A stretch of 64,000 bases of DNA from Flavobacterium aestivum (GCF_026870175.2 NZ_CP113977.2:2480001-2544000); one strand, 5' to 3'. Numbered from the stretch's first letter, positions 16,464 to 25,247 are shown. Translations and numbers: made by a program. Notes: generated by a model from the letters alone, not told the origin.

Positions 16464-16540
16464 AGAGAATATAGAGTATAGAAAATAGACTTTAAACGTT
16501 GTCTTAAATCTATTTTCTATATTCTTTGTTCTATTTTCTA
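16464..16540. repeat. Empty copy of the AATATAGAAAATAGA inverted repeat
   Basis: GAATATAGAGTATAGAAAATAGAC (ending about 16490) pairs with TCTATTTTCTATATTC (from about 16509) across a short loop, TTTAAACGTTGTCTTAAA. It lies between fadN and fadA, where the loop holds no gene. Compare the occupied version at 14826-15262. Confidence 0.75.
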
Positions 16541-18931
16541 ATTACGAAGCGGTTTCCCTTTGGTTAACATAAATTGAATTCTTTCCAATGTTTTTCTTTC
16601 GGTACAAAGTGACAAGAAAGCTTCGCGTTCAAGGTCTAATAAATATTGCTCAGATACCAAAGTTTGCTCAGATAAATCACCACCAGCCATAACATAAGCC
16701 AGTTTGTTTGCAATTTTTAAATCGTGCTCAGAGATGTATTTACCAGCAACCATTTGGTTGGTTCCAACCAAGAACATTCCTAATGCTTGTTTACCTAAAA
16801 CTTTTACATCTGTTCTGCGAATTGGTTGTGTATAACCCGCTTCGGCCATTAATAAAGCATGTTTTTTAGCTTCGGCAATCTGACGATCTTTGTTTACTAC
16901 AATGATGTCTTTACCGTGTTGTAAAAGTCCGGTATCAAAAGCTTCGTAACCAGAAGTTGAAACTTTTGCCATAGCGATAGTTAAGAAATATTCTTGAAGA
17001 ACATTCAACTCAACATCATTTTTGCGGAATAAATCGGATGCACGCATGGCCATTTCTTTAGAACCACCACCGCCAGGAATTACCCCAACACCAAATTCAA
17101 CTAATCCCATATAGGTTTCTGCTGCAGCAACCACTTTATCAGCGTGTAAGCTCATTTCGCAACCACCACCAAAAGTCATTCCGTGAGGAGCAACTACTAC
17201 TGGGATTCCAGAATAACGCACACGCATCATAGTGTCTTGGAACATTTTGATAGCCATATTAAGCTCATCGTATTCTTGCTCTACAGCCATCATGAATATC
17301 ATTCCGATATTGGCACCAACAGAGAAATTCGCTGCTTGGTTTCCAATAACCAAACCTTGGTATTCTTTTTCAGATAAATCAATGGCTTTATTGATGGCTT
17401 GAAGTACATCTCCACCAATAGTATTCATTTTTGATTGGAATTCTAAGTTCAAGATTCCGTCTCCTAAATCTTGGATGATTGCACCACTATTGCTCCATAC
17501 TTTTTTGCTTTCGCGAATGTTGTTTAGGATGATGAATGCATCTTGACCAGGAACTTTAGTTTGTGATTTTGTTGGAATATTATAGAAATATGTAGCTCCA
17601 TCTTTTACAGTATAGAAACTTGTGCTTCCAGAAGCAATCATTTCGGTAACCCAAGCTGCAGGCTCAAGACCTTCGGCTTTCATGATTTCGATTCCTTTTT
17701 CAACACCAATAGCATCCCAAATTTCGAATGGACCATTTTCCCATCCAAAACCAGCTTTCATGGCATCGTCTATTTTGTATAACTCATCAGAGATTTCAGG
17801 AATACGGTTAGAAACATAAGCAAACATTCCAGAGAAACTTTTTCTGTAGAATTCACCTGCTTTGTCTTTTCCTTTAACCAAAACCTTAAATCGGTTGATT
17901 GGTTTGTCTATTGTTTTTGTTAATTCTAAAGTAGCAAAAGAAGCTTTTTTAGCAGGACGGTATTCAAGAGTTTCTAAGTCTAAAGAAAGAATGTCTTTGT
18001 CAACTTTTTTGTAGAAACCTTGACCAGTTTTACTTCCGTACCATTTGTTTTCCATCATTTTGTTTACAAAATCCGGAAGTTTGAACAATTCGTGTTGTTC
18101 GTCTGTTGGACAGTTTTCGTAGATTCCGTTGGCAACATGTACCAAAGTATCTAGTCCAACAACATCTACAGTTCTGAAAGTAGCTGATTTTGGACGACCA
18201 ATAACCGGTCCTGTTAATTTATCAACTTCTTCAATTGTTAATCCCAATTCTTTTACCAAGTGGAATAAACTTTGGATTCCGTAAATACCAATACGGTTTC
18301 CGATGAAAGCCGGAGTATCTTTGGCAACAACAGATGTTTTACCCAAGAATTTCTCTCCGTATACTGTTAAGAAATCCAATACTTCTGAAGAAGTTTGTGG
18401 ACCAGGAATAATTTCGAATAATTTTAAGTAACGCGCAGGGTTAAAAAAGTGAGTACCGCAGAAATGTTTTTGGAAATCTTCGCTGCGTCCTTCGCTCATG
18501 AAGTGAATTGGAATACCTGATGTGTTTGATGTAACCAATGTTCCCGGTTTTCTGAATTTTTCAATTTGTTCAAAAACCATTTTTTTGATATCCAAACGCT
18601 CCACAACCACTTCTATGATCCAATCTACATTGGCAATTTTTGCCATATCGTCTGTAGTATTTCCAGTTGTGATTCGGTTAGCGAATTTTTGGCTGTAAAT
18701 AGGAGAGGGCTTAGATTTTAATGAGTTGGCTAAATGCTCGTTTACCACACGGTTACGAACAATTTTACTTTCAAGTGTAAGCCCTTTTTTGGCTTCAGCA
18801 TCTGTCAATTCTCTTGGAACAATGTCCAAAAGTAAGACTTCGACTCCAATGTTGGCAAAATGACAAGCAATTCCTGAACCCATAATTCCGGATCCAATTA
18901 CTGCTACTTTTTTAATGGTGCGTTTCATCAT
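16538..18931 (-). CDS. fadN: 3-hydroxyacyl-CoA dehydrogenase / enoyl-CoA hydratase, FadN type
   Basis: A 797-residue bifunctional beta-oxidation enzyme with its domains in FadN order. The N-terminal NAD-binding Rossmann motif is VIGSGIMGSGIACHFANIG, followed by the HAD C-terminal helices (FIGNRIGIYGIQ, GRPKSATFRTVDVVGLDT). A C-terminal crotonase domain holds GNQAANFSVGANIG, the oxyanion GMTFGGGCEMSLHAD and GVIPGGGGSKEM. This is opposite to the E. coli FadB order and matches Bacillus FadN (about 789 aa). It overlaps the MarR gene by 20 bases, so the two are translationally coupled. Confidence 0.93.
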   Translation of the reverse strand: MMKRTIKKVAVIGSGIMGSGIACHFANIGVEVLLLDIVPRELTDAEAKKGLTLESKIVRNRVVNEHLANSLKSKPSPIYSQKFANRITTGNTTDDMAKIANVDWIIEVVVERLDIKKMVFEQIEKFRKPGTLVTSNTSGIPIHFMSEGRSEDFQKHFCGTHFFNPARYLKLFEIIPGPQTSSEVLDFLTVYGEKFLGKTSVVAKDTPAFIGNRIGIYGIQSLFHLVKELGLTIEEVDKLTGPVIGRPKSATFRTVDVVGLDTLVHVANGIYENCPTDEQHELFKLPDFVNKMMENKWYGSKTGQGFYKKVDKDILSLDLETLEYRPAKKASFATLELTKTIDKPINRFKVLVKGKDKAGEFYRKSFSGMFAYVSNRIPEISDELYKIDDAMKAGFGWENGPFEIWDAIGVEKGIEIMKAEGLEPAAWVTEMIASGSTSFYTVKDGATYFYNIPTKSQTKVPGQDAFIILNNIRESKKVWSNSGAIIQDLGDGILNLEFQSKMNTIGGDVLQAINKAIDLSEKEYQGLVIGNQAANFSVGANIGMIFMMAVEQEYDELNMAIKMFQDTMMRVRYSGIPVVVAPHGMTFGGGCEMSLHADKVVAAAETYMGLVEFGVGVIPGGGGSKEMAMRASDLFRKNDVELNVLQEYFLTIAMAKVSTSGYEAFDTGLLQHGKDIIVVNKDRQIAEAKKHALLMAEAGYTQPIRRTDVKVLGKQALGMFLVGTNQMVAGKYISEHDLKIANKLAYVMAGGDLSEQTLVSEQYLLDLEREAFLSLCTERKTLERIQFMLTKGKPLRN

Positions 18932-19379
18932 TATTGTTTTCTTGTTGATTAAATATATTTTTATTCTGAATTAGTTCGTTGATCGTTTCAGCTACTTCTA
19001 TAAAATTGTTTAGTTTTTCCTCAGAAACATGTTTTCTAATCGTTTCATTAAAGCTTAAAACTGTATTTCTTGAAAGCTCTCTTTTTTCTTTTCCAAATTC
19101 GGTTAGATAAATCAAAACGCCTCTACCGTCTTCTGGGTTTTTCTTCCTAACTATTAGCCCTTTTTCCTCCATCGATTTTAGGGTTCTGGTTAAGCTTGTC
19201 GCTTCCATTCCCATTCTTGGTCCTAAAGCTGTAGAAGGTGTTCCTTCCTCTCTGTCAATACTTAATAGGGCAAATCCGGTTGCCATTGTTGCATCATACT
19301 TATTGGCTTCTTCATTGTACATTCTGGATACTGCCTGCCAAGTTGCTCTTAGGATATAATCTATTGTTTTGTTTTTCAT
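18912..19379 (-). CDS. MarR-family regulator of the fad operon
   Basis: A 155-residue winged-helix protein. The recognition region is GPRMGMEATSLTRTLKSMEEKGLI (about 55-80), followed by the wing KNPEDGRGVLIYLTEFGKE. It is the first gene of the fad operon and overlaps fadN by 20 bp, so it most likely senses acyl-CoA or fatty acid and represses its own operon. Bacillus uses a TetR-type FadR for the homologous operon, so the regulator has been exchanged here. A TATGCATGCATA palindrome upstream is a candidate operator. Confidence 0.9.
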   Translation of the reverse strand: MKNKTIDYILRATWQAVSRMYNEEANKYDATMATGFALLSIDREEGTPSTALGPRMGMEATSLTRTLKSMEEKGLIVRKKNPEDGRGVLIYLTEFGKEKRELSRNTVLSFNETIRKHVSEEKLNNFIEVAETINELIQNKNIFNQQENNNDETHH

Positions 19380-19397
19380 GTTTTACTATATCGATTT

Positions 19398-19430
19398 CAA
19401 ATGTAATAAAAAAAATACTATGCATGCATA
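19398..19430 (-). promoter_or_regulatory. fad operon promoter and ATGCATGCAT operator
   Basis: On the minus strand the -7 box TACATTTG lies at 19405-19398. A perfect 12-bp palindrome TATGCATGCATA (19419-19430) sits 13 nt upstream of it, in the spacer and -33 region. A partial copy, TTATGCATGC, is at 19505-19514. The rest of the 19380-19731 gap holds a terminator-like hairpin and the tyrosinase promoter. Confidence 0.65.
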
Positions 19431-19472
19431 ATAAATTTTGTTTTTTTTTAATTTTTTATAAATATAAATAAA

Positions 19473-19496
19473 AAACTCCTTTAAAATAAGGAGTTT
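19473..19496. terminator. Hairpin between fad and tyrosinase operons
   Basis: AAACTCCTT (19473-19481) pairs with AAGGAGTTT (19488-19496), with A-rich sequence before it. It lies upstream of the divergent promoters and may insulate them. Confidence 0.5.
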
Positions 19497-19639
19497 AGTG
19501 AATATTATGCATGCGCTGTATTTTTCCATTTTTAGCAAAGTTTCCAAGAGATAGAAGTTCAAATTCTTCCCAAACGACAGTAAGATTTGGTAGCTTAAGT
19601 TGGGAAAACTGTTTGTTTTTTTTCAACTGAAATATAGGT

Positions 19640-19680
19640 GTTTATACTCTTTTTTATGGTTTTTAATGGTTCTAAATTTG
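19640..19680 (+). promoter_or_regulatory. Shared-dyad promoter 1 (tyrosinase operon)
   Basis: GTGTTTATACTC (19638-19649) is followed after exactly 23 nt by the -7 box TAAATTTG (19673-19680). Its relatives, also with 23-nt spacing, are at 22891-22933, 28479-28523 (minus) and 30121-30164. The ATG is 52 nt downstream. Confidence 0.65.
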
Positions 19681-19731
19681 AATTGTTATGACCAAACAGT
19701 TGGTCTATAGATTATTAATTTGAGTTTATAA

Positions 19732-20673
19732 ATGAAAGGATGGAATAAAATTGCACTGTTATTTTCTTTTTTGTTTGCCAATGGTTTTTTGTTTTCTCAA
19801 AATGAAAAGCTAATTATAGGGAGAACAACTGGCAAGCTAAGTATTAAGAAAAATTTGGAGGTACGAACTTTTGGTTTCAGCAACACTCTTTCCGGACAAG
19901 TAACGCTGCCTGGTTCATGTATAGATGTTAAGGAAGGCGATAATGTAAGTATTGATTTATGGAATATTTCTCAAGGAAATCCAATTTCTATGTTTTGTAA
20001 TGAAATTGAGTTTGTACAGCACAATGAAGCCAAAGAAATAATGAAGAAAAAAGAAGCCATAGACCATATGGGACATGGGTTTTATTCTTTTTTGGCAACA
20101 AAGGCCGGTACTTATCTTTATTATAGTCCTGAAAATTATCCTTTTAATCTCCAGGCTGGTATGTTTGGAATAATTATTATACGACCAAAAGAGAAGGATT
20201 CTTCGTTTGTTATGCCTTGTACTGAAACATTATGGTGTAGTTATGAAATCGATACAAAGTGGCATACCGATGCAATTATGGATGTGGAGTACGACGATAT
20301 CAACAAACCAATTGCTCTTCCTGACTATAAGCCCAATTATTTTTTGATTAATGGTAAAATAACTACTGAAATAGGAGGGTTACAATCTTTAAAGAATAAA
20401 AAGGAAACAGTATTGCTGCGTTTGGTTAATTCAGGTTTATATCTTCATGAAATCCTATTTCCATCGAGTGCAAAACTTCAGTTAGTTTCTGGAAAAGATA
20501 CCGCTATGATAGCATTACCGAAAGGGAATAAAGTAAATCTTCACCCAAGAGAATGCCTTGAACTACTTGTTTCTTTAGAAAATGTACCTGAAAAGGAACA
20601 GATTATCTACCATTTTATAGATCCAATTTTAAATAGAATAAGCAACAAAAAAAACATTCCTGTTTTTTATTAA
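19732..20673 (+). CDS. Secreted cupredoxin-like protein, degenerate multicopper-oxidase fold
   Basis: A 313-residue exported protein (signal peptide about 1-22, SLFANGFLFSQ type). It follows the multicopper-oxidase pattern: a first cupredoxin domain with GQVTLPGSCIDVKEGDNVSIDLWN, then KAGTYLYYSPENYPFNLQAGMFG, then a second domain with YFLINGK, LLRLVNSG and LHPRECLELLVSL. Typical copper ligands (HxH, HSH) are replaced by SMF and YYS, so it probably lacks oxidase centres. It is 17 bp upstream of a small Cys-rich protein and in one operon with a tyrosinase, which suggests a copper-handling or scaffold role. Confidence 0.7.
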   Translation: MKGWNKIALLFSFLFANGFLFSQNEKLIIGRTTGKLSIKKNLEVRTFGFSNTLSGQVTLPGSCIDVKEGDNVSIDLWNISQGNPISMFCNEIEFVQHNEAKEIMKKKEAIDHMGHGFYSFLATKAGTYLYYSPENYPFNLQAGMFGIIIIRPKEKDSSFVMPCTETLWCSYEIDTKWHTDAIMDVEYDDINKPIALPDYKPNYFLINGKITTEIGGLQSLKNKKETVLLRLVNSGLYLHEILFPSSAKLQLVSGKDTAMIALPKGNKVNLHPRECLELLVSLENVPEKEQIIYHFIDPILNRISNKKNIPVFY

Positions 20674-20690
20674 AACTCAAACCAATATTT

Positions 20691-21119
20691 ATGAAACCAA
20701 TATTCTGTACTATTATTTTCCTTTTGTTTTTTTTCAACTCATTTGGGCAAAACAAACCTACTTTTTCTGTAGTAGGTAATGCAACCAATAAGGAAAGTCT
20801 GCTAAGAAATAAACGTCTGGATGTTTCTAAAATTAAAGTAGAAAATATTTCTAATAAGCCTATATATCTTGTTTGGGAAACAGTATCGAATACATTTCCG
20901 AAAGAATGGGATTGTTCGATGTGCCAGCATGGAGCGTGCCAAATAGGAATTCCTAAAGGTTCTGCTTTTAATAAGCTAAATGCAGATCAGCAAGGATTTA
21001 TTGCTATTCATGTGATTCCTGATAACAGAGTTGGTAATGGAATCGTGAAATTTAAAATTTATGATAAAGCAAATCCGGATTATGTTAAGATTCTAACCTT
21101 TGAAGTAGAAGTACTTTAA
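20691..21119 (+). CDS. Secreted small protein with CxMCxHGxC motif
   Basis: A 142-residue exported protein (signal peptide about 1-20, FNSFGQ). The mature part is a beta-rich Ig-like domain. Near residue 70 it has a WDCSMCQHGACQIGIPKGS segment in which three Cys, one Met and one His lie close together, a plausible Cu(I) site or disulfide knot. I do not recognise a named family. Position between the cupredoxin-like gene and the tyrosinase gene suggests a metallochaperone for tyrosinase, functionally like the MelC1 helper of Streptomyces; that is inference only. Confidence 0.65.
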   Translation: MKPIFCTIIFLLFFFNSFGQNKPTFSVVGNATNKESLLRNKRLDVSKIKVENISNKPIYLVWETVSNTFPKEWDCSMCQHGACQIGIPKGSAFNKLNADQQGFIAIHVIPDNRVGNGIVKFKIYDKANPDYVKILTFEVEVL

Positions 21120-21160
21120 TATAAATACCAAAAAATAATAACCAATTAAAAACAAACTAT

Positions 21161-22654
21161 ATGAAAAAAACTATTCTTTTATTATCAGCCATTTTGATTA
21201 CTGGTTTATGCCATAGTCAAGATAAAAGCAACACAATCTATGTTCGAAAAAACGCTAATTCACCAGAAGCTCAGGCTGATCTTGAAGCAATGAATGTTGC
21301 CTTCAAAAAAATGCGTGAAATGGGATGCGAAAATGGTCTGGCTTGGTACTACCAAGGAGCAATTCACAATATTCCAAATGTAATTAATGGAAAAAATGCT
21401 CTTTGTTCAAAATATCAAAATGGTACAGATAAATTATGGGCTTGGGGGGATTGTACACATACTTCTACTCAAAATGCGTCTTTGAATTTTCTTTTATGGC
21501 ATAGAATGTATACTTGGTATTTAGAAAAAATTATTAGAGAATTATCAGGAAAAAAAGATTTTGCTCTACCATACTGGAATTATGGAAGTACTGAAGTTAA
21601 TGATAATATTATGGCTGCGCAAACAAGGAATAAATCGGGTTCTTTGTATGAAGCTGCCAGATATAGTGTTCTTAACGCAGGAAAACCAATTCCAGCAGAT
21701 GAGGTTACACAAATTCAGTTAGCACTTAATGAATTAAGAACGAATCCTTCATTTGCTGGAAATGCTGGATTTAGTAAAAAACTAGAAGGTTCACCTCATG
21801 GTTTTATGCACGATCTTATTGGGGGATATTATGCTAACCCTCCAGAAACGTATTATAACCAAATATACCAGAAAAATATGTCTGGATTAATGGCAAATGT
21901 AGACTCAGCAGGATTTGATCCTATTTTTTGGTTGCATCATAGTATGGTTGATCGTATTTGGGAATCTTGGGATGTTTCATCTTATGGACAGCGCCCAACT
22001 TTAGAAGAATTAAAAGCTCATCCTTGGCCTTATGAGTTTATAGCTCCTAATGGAGACCATGTTACTTATACTATGGATGAAATGTATAAAGTAGTCTTTA
22101 ATTTAGATTACAAATATGACGATTTACTTTATGAATCCACGCCTGAAGCTATTGCTTCTAGTGATCAAGTGATTTTAACTCCTAATGAATCATCAGCAAA
22201 GAGTAAAATTTCTTTTCAAGATTCAAAAGAAAAAATTATATGGGAACAAAAAATTGGAAAAATAATCGATGAGAAAGCCTTTGTTCAAAAAGTAACTAGC
22301 AAATTGGCGAAAGAAACTAATAAATCTTTTAAAAGCGAAGCTAATTCCAACATCGTACTGAATTTGGATGTAGTGGTTTACAAAGAACCAACGGATTATT
22401 ATACAGTTTATCTTCGTTATCCTGGGAAAGAAGACCAATATGTTGGGGTGATGACTTTCTTTGGAGTTGCTCATGATCATGGAACCGGAGAAAATCATAC
22501 GATTGGAGAGAATGGGGTTAAACTTAATTTCTCATACTATGTTTCAGATGATTTATTGGCTTCGGATGGCAACTTCGATATTATTATTGAAAAGAAAGGA
22601 ATTGGTGATGCTAAAGTAACACTTGAAAAAATAAGTATGGCAAAGGTGAACTAA
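21161..22654 (+). CDS. Secreted tyrosinase-family (type 3 copper) oxidase
   Basis: A 497-residue exported enzyme (signal peptide about 1-19). The CuA site is His near 69 and 100 and LLWHRMYTWYLE (His near 113). The CuB site is HGFMHD (His near 213 and 217) and FWLHHSMVDRIW (His near 258). After the catalytic domain a C-terminal beta-barrel (about 370-497) with YTVYLRYPGKED and HDHGTGENHTIGENG resembles the C-terminal domain of polyphenol oxidases, which shields the active site until removed. The likely reaction is oxidation of mono- or diphenols to quinones outside the cytoplasm. It is the third gene of the operon, ending at terminator 22688. Confidence 0.9.
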   Translation: MKKTILLLSAILITGLCHSQDKSNTIYVRKNANSPEAQADLEAMNVAFKKMREMGCENGLAWYYQGAIHNIPNVINGKNALCSKYQNGTDKLWAWGDCTHTSTQNASLNFLLWHRMYTWYLEKIIRELSGKKDFALPYWNYGSTEVNDNIMAAQTRNKSGSLYEAARYSVLNAGKPIPADEVTQIQLALNELRTNPSFAGNAGFSKKLEGSPHGFMHDLIGGYYANPPETYYNQIYQKNMSGLMANVDSAGFDPIFWLHHSMVDRIWESWDVSSYGQRPTLEELKAHPWPYEFIAPNGDHVTYTMDEMYKVVFNLDYKYDDLLYESTPEAIASSDQVILTPNESSAKSKISFQDSKEKIIWEQKIGKIIDEKAFVQKVTSKLAKETNKSFKSEANSNIVLNLDVVVYKEPTDYYTVYLRYPGKEDQYVGVMTFFGVAHDHGTGENHTIGENGVKLNFSYYVSDDLLASDGNFDIIIEKKGIGDAKVTLEKISMAKVN

Positions 22655-22687
22655 GCCATTAGCTAAGAACTATTATTTAAAAAAAAA

Positions 22688-22714
22688 ACGGCACTTAAAT
22701 AAAGTGCCGTTTTT
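22688..22714 (+). terminator. Terminator of the tyrosinase operon
   Basis: ACGGCACTT (22688-22696) and AAGTGCCGT (22702-22710) with a poly-U tail. The gap 22655-23003 also holds the promoter at 22891-22933 and nothing else visible. Confidence 0.9.
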
Positions 22715-22890
22715 TATTGAGATTACTCGTTTGTTGGAATTGTAAAGATTAGATATTTCGTCTAGCTTACTAAATTGTTTTTTCCCTATCTAAAAAAGTC
22801 AATGTTTTCATTTTGTCACAATTTACTTATTAGCCTAATTCTATGTAGCTAAAAAGTGATGTTTTGTGTATTTAATATATTGAAAAACAA

Positions 22891-22933
22891 GTATTTATAC
22901 TCTTTTTGATATTGCTTTTATGAGGTAAATTTG
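22891..22933 (+). promoter_or_regulatory. Shared-dyad promoter 2 (127-aa gene)
   Basis: AAGTATTTATACTC (22889-22902) lies 23 nt before the -7 box TAAATTTG (22926-22933). A -33-like TTG lies at 22906-22908. Aligning with 19638-19680 shows identity over TTTATACTCTTTTT and AAATTTGA. Confidence 0.7.
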
Positions 22934-23003
22934 ATGTCACTATTTTTTGATTATAAAAAAGCCTTTAAAATCAACTTAAAAATTAACCTAAAAATAAAAA
23001 AAC

Positions 23004-23387
23004 ATGGAAGTAGTAGCTTACAGAGGACTGATTACGACCCTTGATAGTTTTATCGAACGGTTGCAAGGACGCGGAGAAATAACAACGCAAGACATTCTTG
23101 ATAATGCGAGTATTGCTTACTTTACGGCAAAAAATTTGGATTATAAAAGTGCAGAAATTCATAAAGCCCTAATGGGTATAGGGAAAGGTGAAATCACATT
23201 GATAAAAAAAGAAGATTTAACTAAATTTAAAGCTGTGATTAAGCCCAATCCAGAGACAAATTTTCTAAATCACGCTTTATTGTCTAATATTAGTGCCCAA
23301 AATGCATTTATAGCTTTAAAGAGTTCTGGTGTTCATTTTGTTTACGATGGTGGTCATACTAAAGCCAAAGCGTCTGAGGTATGGTAA
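23004..23387 (+). CDS. Hypothetical protein, 127 aa
   Basis: Unrecognised. It is a soluble, cytoplasmic-looking alpha/beta protein. The first half is helical (SFIERLQGRGEITTQDILDNASIAYF), the middle is basic (KGEITLIKKEDL) and the C-terminus is glycine-rich (HFVYDGGHTKAKASEVW). There is no signal peptide. It is a single-gene transcription unit with a dyad-type promoter upstream and a strong terminator downstream, which suggests regulated, possibly abundant expression. Function is open. Confidence 0.7.
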   Translation: MEVVAYRGLITTLDSFIERLQGRGEITTQDILDNASIAYFTAKNLDYKSAEIHKALMGIGKGEITLIKKEDLTKFKAVIKPNPETNFLNHALLSNISAQNAFIALKSSGVHFVYDGGHTKAKASEVW

Positions 23388-23414
23388 ATCTTGAGAATAG
23401 AAATAGAAATATGT

Positions 23415-23443
23415 AAAAAGCGTCCCATAGGAGGACGCTTTTT
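23415..23443 (+). terminator. Terminator after the 127-aa gene
   Basis: AAAAAGCGTCC (23415-23425) and GGACGCTTTTT (23433-23443) form an 11-bp stem usable in both directions between convergent genes. Confidence 0.9.
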
Positions 23444-23518
23444 GATGTTATTTAAATTGATTTGCTATTTCAAATAAATGCTATTGTATTTTTTTTACAG
23501 AACAAAATGCAATGATTT

Positions 23519-24313
23519 TTAATCAAGAACGTACGAAAATTTACCATTAAGAATGTAATTTTTGCCAACGGCAGTATTACAAAAAATAATAGTGAGAATT
23601 TTGCCGTCATTTTTTACGTAGAATTTCGTTCCTTCTGACGCATTATCTCCATTAGGCCCATACCATCCTCCGTAATCCTCAATAAATAACTTCGCTTTTC
23701 CGGTTGATAAATTGATGTTATTTCCAAATTCATATTCTCCAACGGTATATTCACCTGTTAATGGAGGGTTCTTGTTGTTTTCATTAAATTGTACATAAAT
23801 ACGTGCGGTAGCATTACTGGAAGAAGTTGAAAATTCGATATTCCCTTCATTAGATCCCCAACTAGGATAGGATTTATCTACTTTGTAAATACTGATTTTT
23901 GTATTACCTAGATTAACGCTGTTATTGACCACAGGATTGCAGGGTGCCGTAATAGATGTTTTAAAAGAGTATTCATCGCCGTAACCAACACCTGTTTCAT
24001 TTATAGCATAAAATCTGCAATAATAGGTTGTGTTTTCTTTAAATAATGAATAGGTTTCGAATGTCTCACCAAATCGGGATCCTTTGGGTATTTTGTTGTC
24101 ATTTACCGTAGGATTTGAATTTTCTCCCCAAGCAATGCCATATTCGGTGATTTTTTTACCTCCTTCACTACGTATTATGCCACCTAAAGAAGCAGAATTT
24201 GCCTGAATATTTTGCGGTTCGTAAGTTGTTACAATCGGAACAATATAATCTATCTTGTCTATTTCACAACCACTTATCAATACAACTAACAATAGGAAAG
24301 ATAACTTTTTCAT
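23519..24313 (-). CDS. Lipoprotein with fibronectin-III-like domain
   Basis: A 264-residue lipoprotein (MKKLSFLLLVVLISGC, Cys 16). Residues about 28-120 look like an Fn3-type domain of the kind common in Bacteroidota surface lipoproteins (ITEYGIAWG, NTTYYCRFYAINETGVGYGDEYSFKT). The C-terminal ~140 residues form a beta-rich unknown domain (NIEFSTSSSNATARIYVQF, GGWYGPNGDNASEGTKFYV). It is probably anchored in the outer membrane. The gene is divergent from the beta-barrel protein at 24399, with overlapping promoters, so the two may be co-regulated. Confidence 0.75.
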   Translation of the reverse strand: MKKLSFLLLVVLISGCEIDKIDYIVPIVTTYEPQNIQANSASLGGIIRSEGGKKITEYGIAWGENSNPTVNDNKIPKGSRFGETFETYSLFKENTTYYCRFYAINETGVGYGDEYSFKTSITAPCNPVVNNSVNLGNTKISIYKVDKSYPSWGSNEGNIEFSTSSSNATARIYVQFNENNKNPPLTGEYTVGEYEFGNNINLSTGKAKLFIEDYGGWYGPNGDNASEGTKFYVKNDGKILTIIFCNTAVGKNYILNGKFSYVLD

Positions 24314-24330
24314 CTAAAATAATTTTCTGC

Positions 24331-24359
24331 CAAATGTAAATATTTTAACAATATATTTG
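24331..24359. promoter_or_regulatory. Overlapping divergent -7 boxes
   Basis: TACATTTG on the minus strand (24338-24331) serves the lipoprotein gene; TATATTTG on the plus strand (24352-24359) serves the beta-barrel gene. They are only 13 bp apart, so polymerase binding would compete. Confidence 0.6.
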
Positions 24360-24398
24360 CATTAAATTTTTAAAATATAATTTTTTAGTCCCCCATTT

Positions 24399-25097
24399 AT
24401 GAAGTCATTCAAAATATTTTTTTTTATTCTTTTAATAAGTTTTTCAAATTCACAGATACAGGCACAATTTCGTAGTAACGGAAGGGGACTTTTTGAAGGT
24501 AGATTCGGTATTACTGCTGGGTATACCAATTATGTTTTAGAGTCGAATGTCCTTTTTACAAAATCTCAACCAGGTTATTTACTAGGGGTAGTTTCTACTG
24601 TTGAATTTACGGATTATCTAGAGTTACAAGTTGGTTTAAATTATATGCATCACAGAATGAAATTCGTAGGCAAATCTGATCTCGAGGCAGAGCCTGAGGA
24701 TTTAAATTTTAGACTCGAAAACTTTGATATACCACTTATTTTAAATTATAATTTTTTTGATAATGATGAGTGGAAAATAGGAGTGAATGCTGGCTTTACG
24801 ATTAGTTTAATGCAGTCATATACATGTGCGGATGATAGTAAAGAAGATTATATTCTTGAGCCAGTCAATTTGGATGTGAAATACTTGAATTTTGACCAAG
24901 AAAATGAGAGCTTATCTTTTAACACTTATATTCCTTTAGGTGTAGGTGCAGAATTTAAAAATATTGCATGTAATTTAAGATATAATATGGGACTAAGTGA
25001 CCCGTTCAGACAGGCACCATTTTATAATGCTGCATTTGAAACAAAGGCAAAGCAAAATTTTTATAGTGTATCATTTACTTACTTTTTTGATAATTAA
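24399..25097 (+). CDS. Outer-membrane beta-barrel protein (PorT-like fold)
   Basis: A 232-residue exported protein (signal peptide about 1-24, SNSQIQAQF). It has alternating amphipathic strands from FGITAGYTNYVLES through LELQVGLNYMHHRMKFVG to the terminal FYSVSFTYFFDN, where the final aromatic is the usual Bam signal. This is the 8- to 10-strand OMP_b-brl_2 (PorT-like) architecture, of which most members have no assigned function. It is divergent from the lipoprotein gene. Confidence 0.8.
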   Translation: MKSFKIFFFILLISFSNSQIQAQFRSNGRGLFEGRFGITAGYTNYVLESNVLFTKSQPGYLLGVVSTVEFTDYLELQVGLNYMHHRMKFVGKSDLEAEPEDLNFRLENFDIPLILNYNFFDNDEWKIGVNAGFTISLMQSYTCADDSKEDYILEPVNLDVKYLNFDQENESLSFNTYIPLGVGAEFKNIACNLRYNMGLSDPFRQAPFYNAAFETKAKQNFYSVSFTYFFDN

Positions 25098-25099
25098 AA

Positions 25100-25216
25100 A
25101 ATCCAGAAGTAGAAAAGATATTTAGTGAAAAAACAGAGTCATTTCCAGTACTAAATAAAGCGCACCCAAATAATATAGTTGCGACACAAAATCATTGTTT
25201 AGTATGTTTGGAGTAG
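25100..25216 (+). pseudogene. Possible gene remnant, 38 codons
   Basis: After the beta-barrel stop, a frame without a start codon reads NPEVEKIFSEKTESFPVLNK then AHPNNIVATQNHCLVCLE and a stop. The composition is protein-like (charged helix, His/Cys-rich end) and unlike the flanking AT-rich spacer. It may be the tail of a deleted gene; I cannot name a parent family. Confidence 0.3.
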
Positions 25217-25247
25217 TTGTTCAGGAAATTAGAAAACATAAAAAAAA

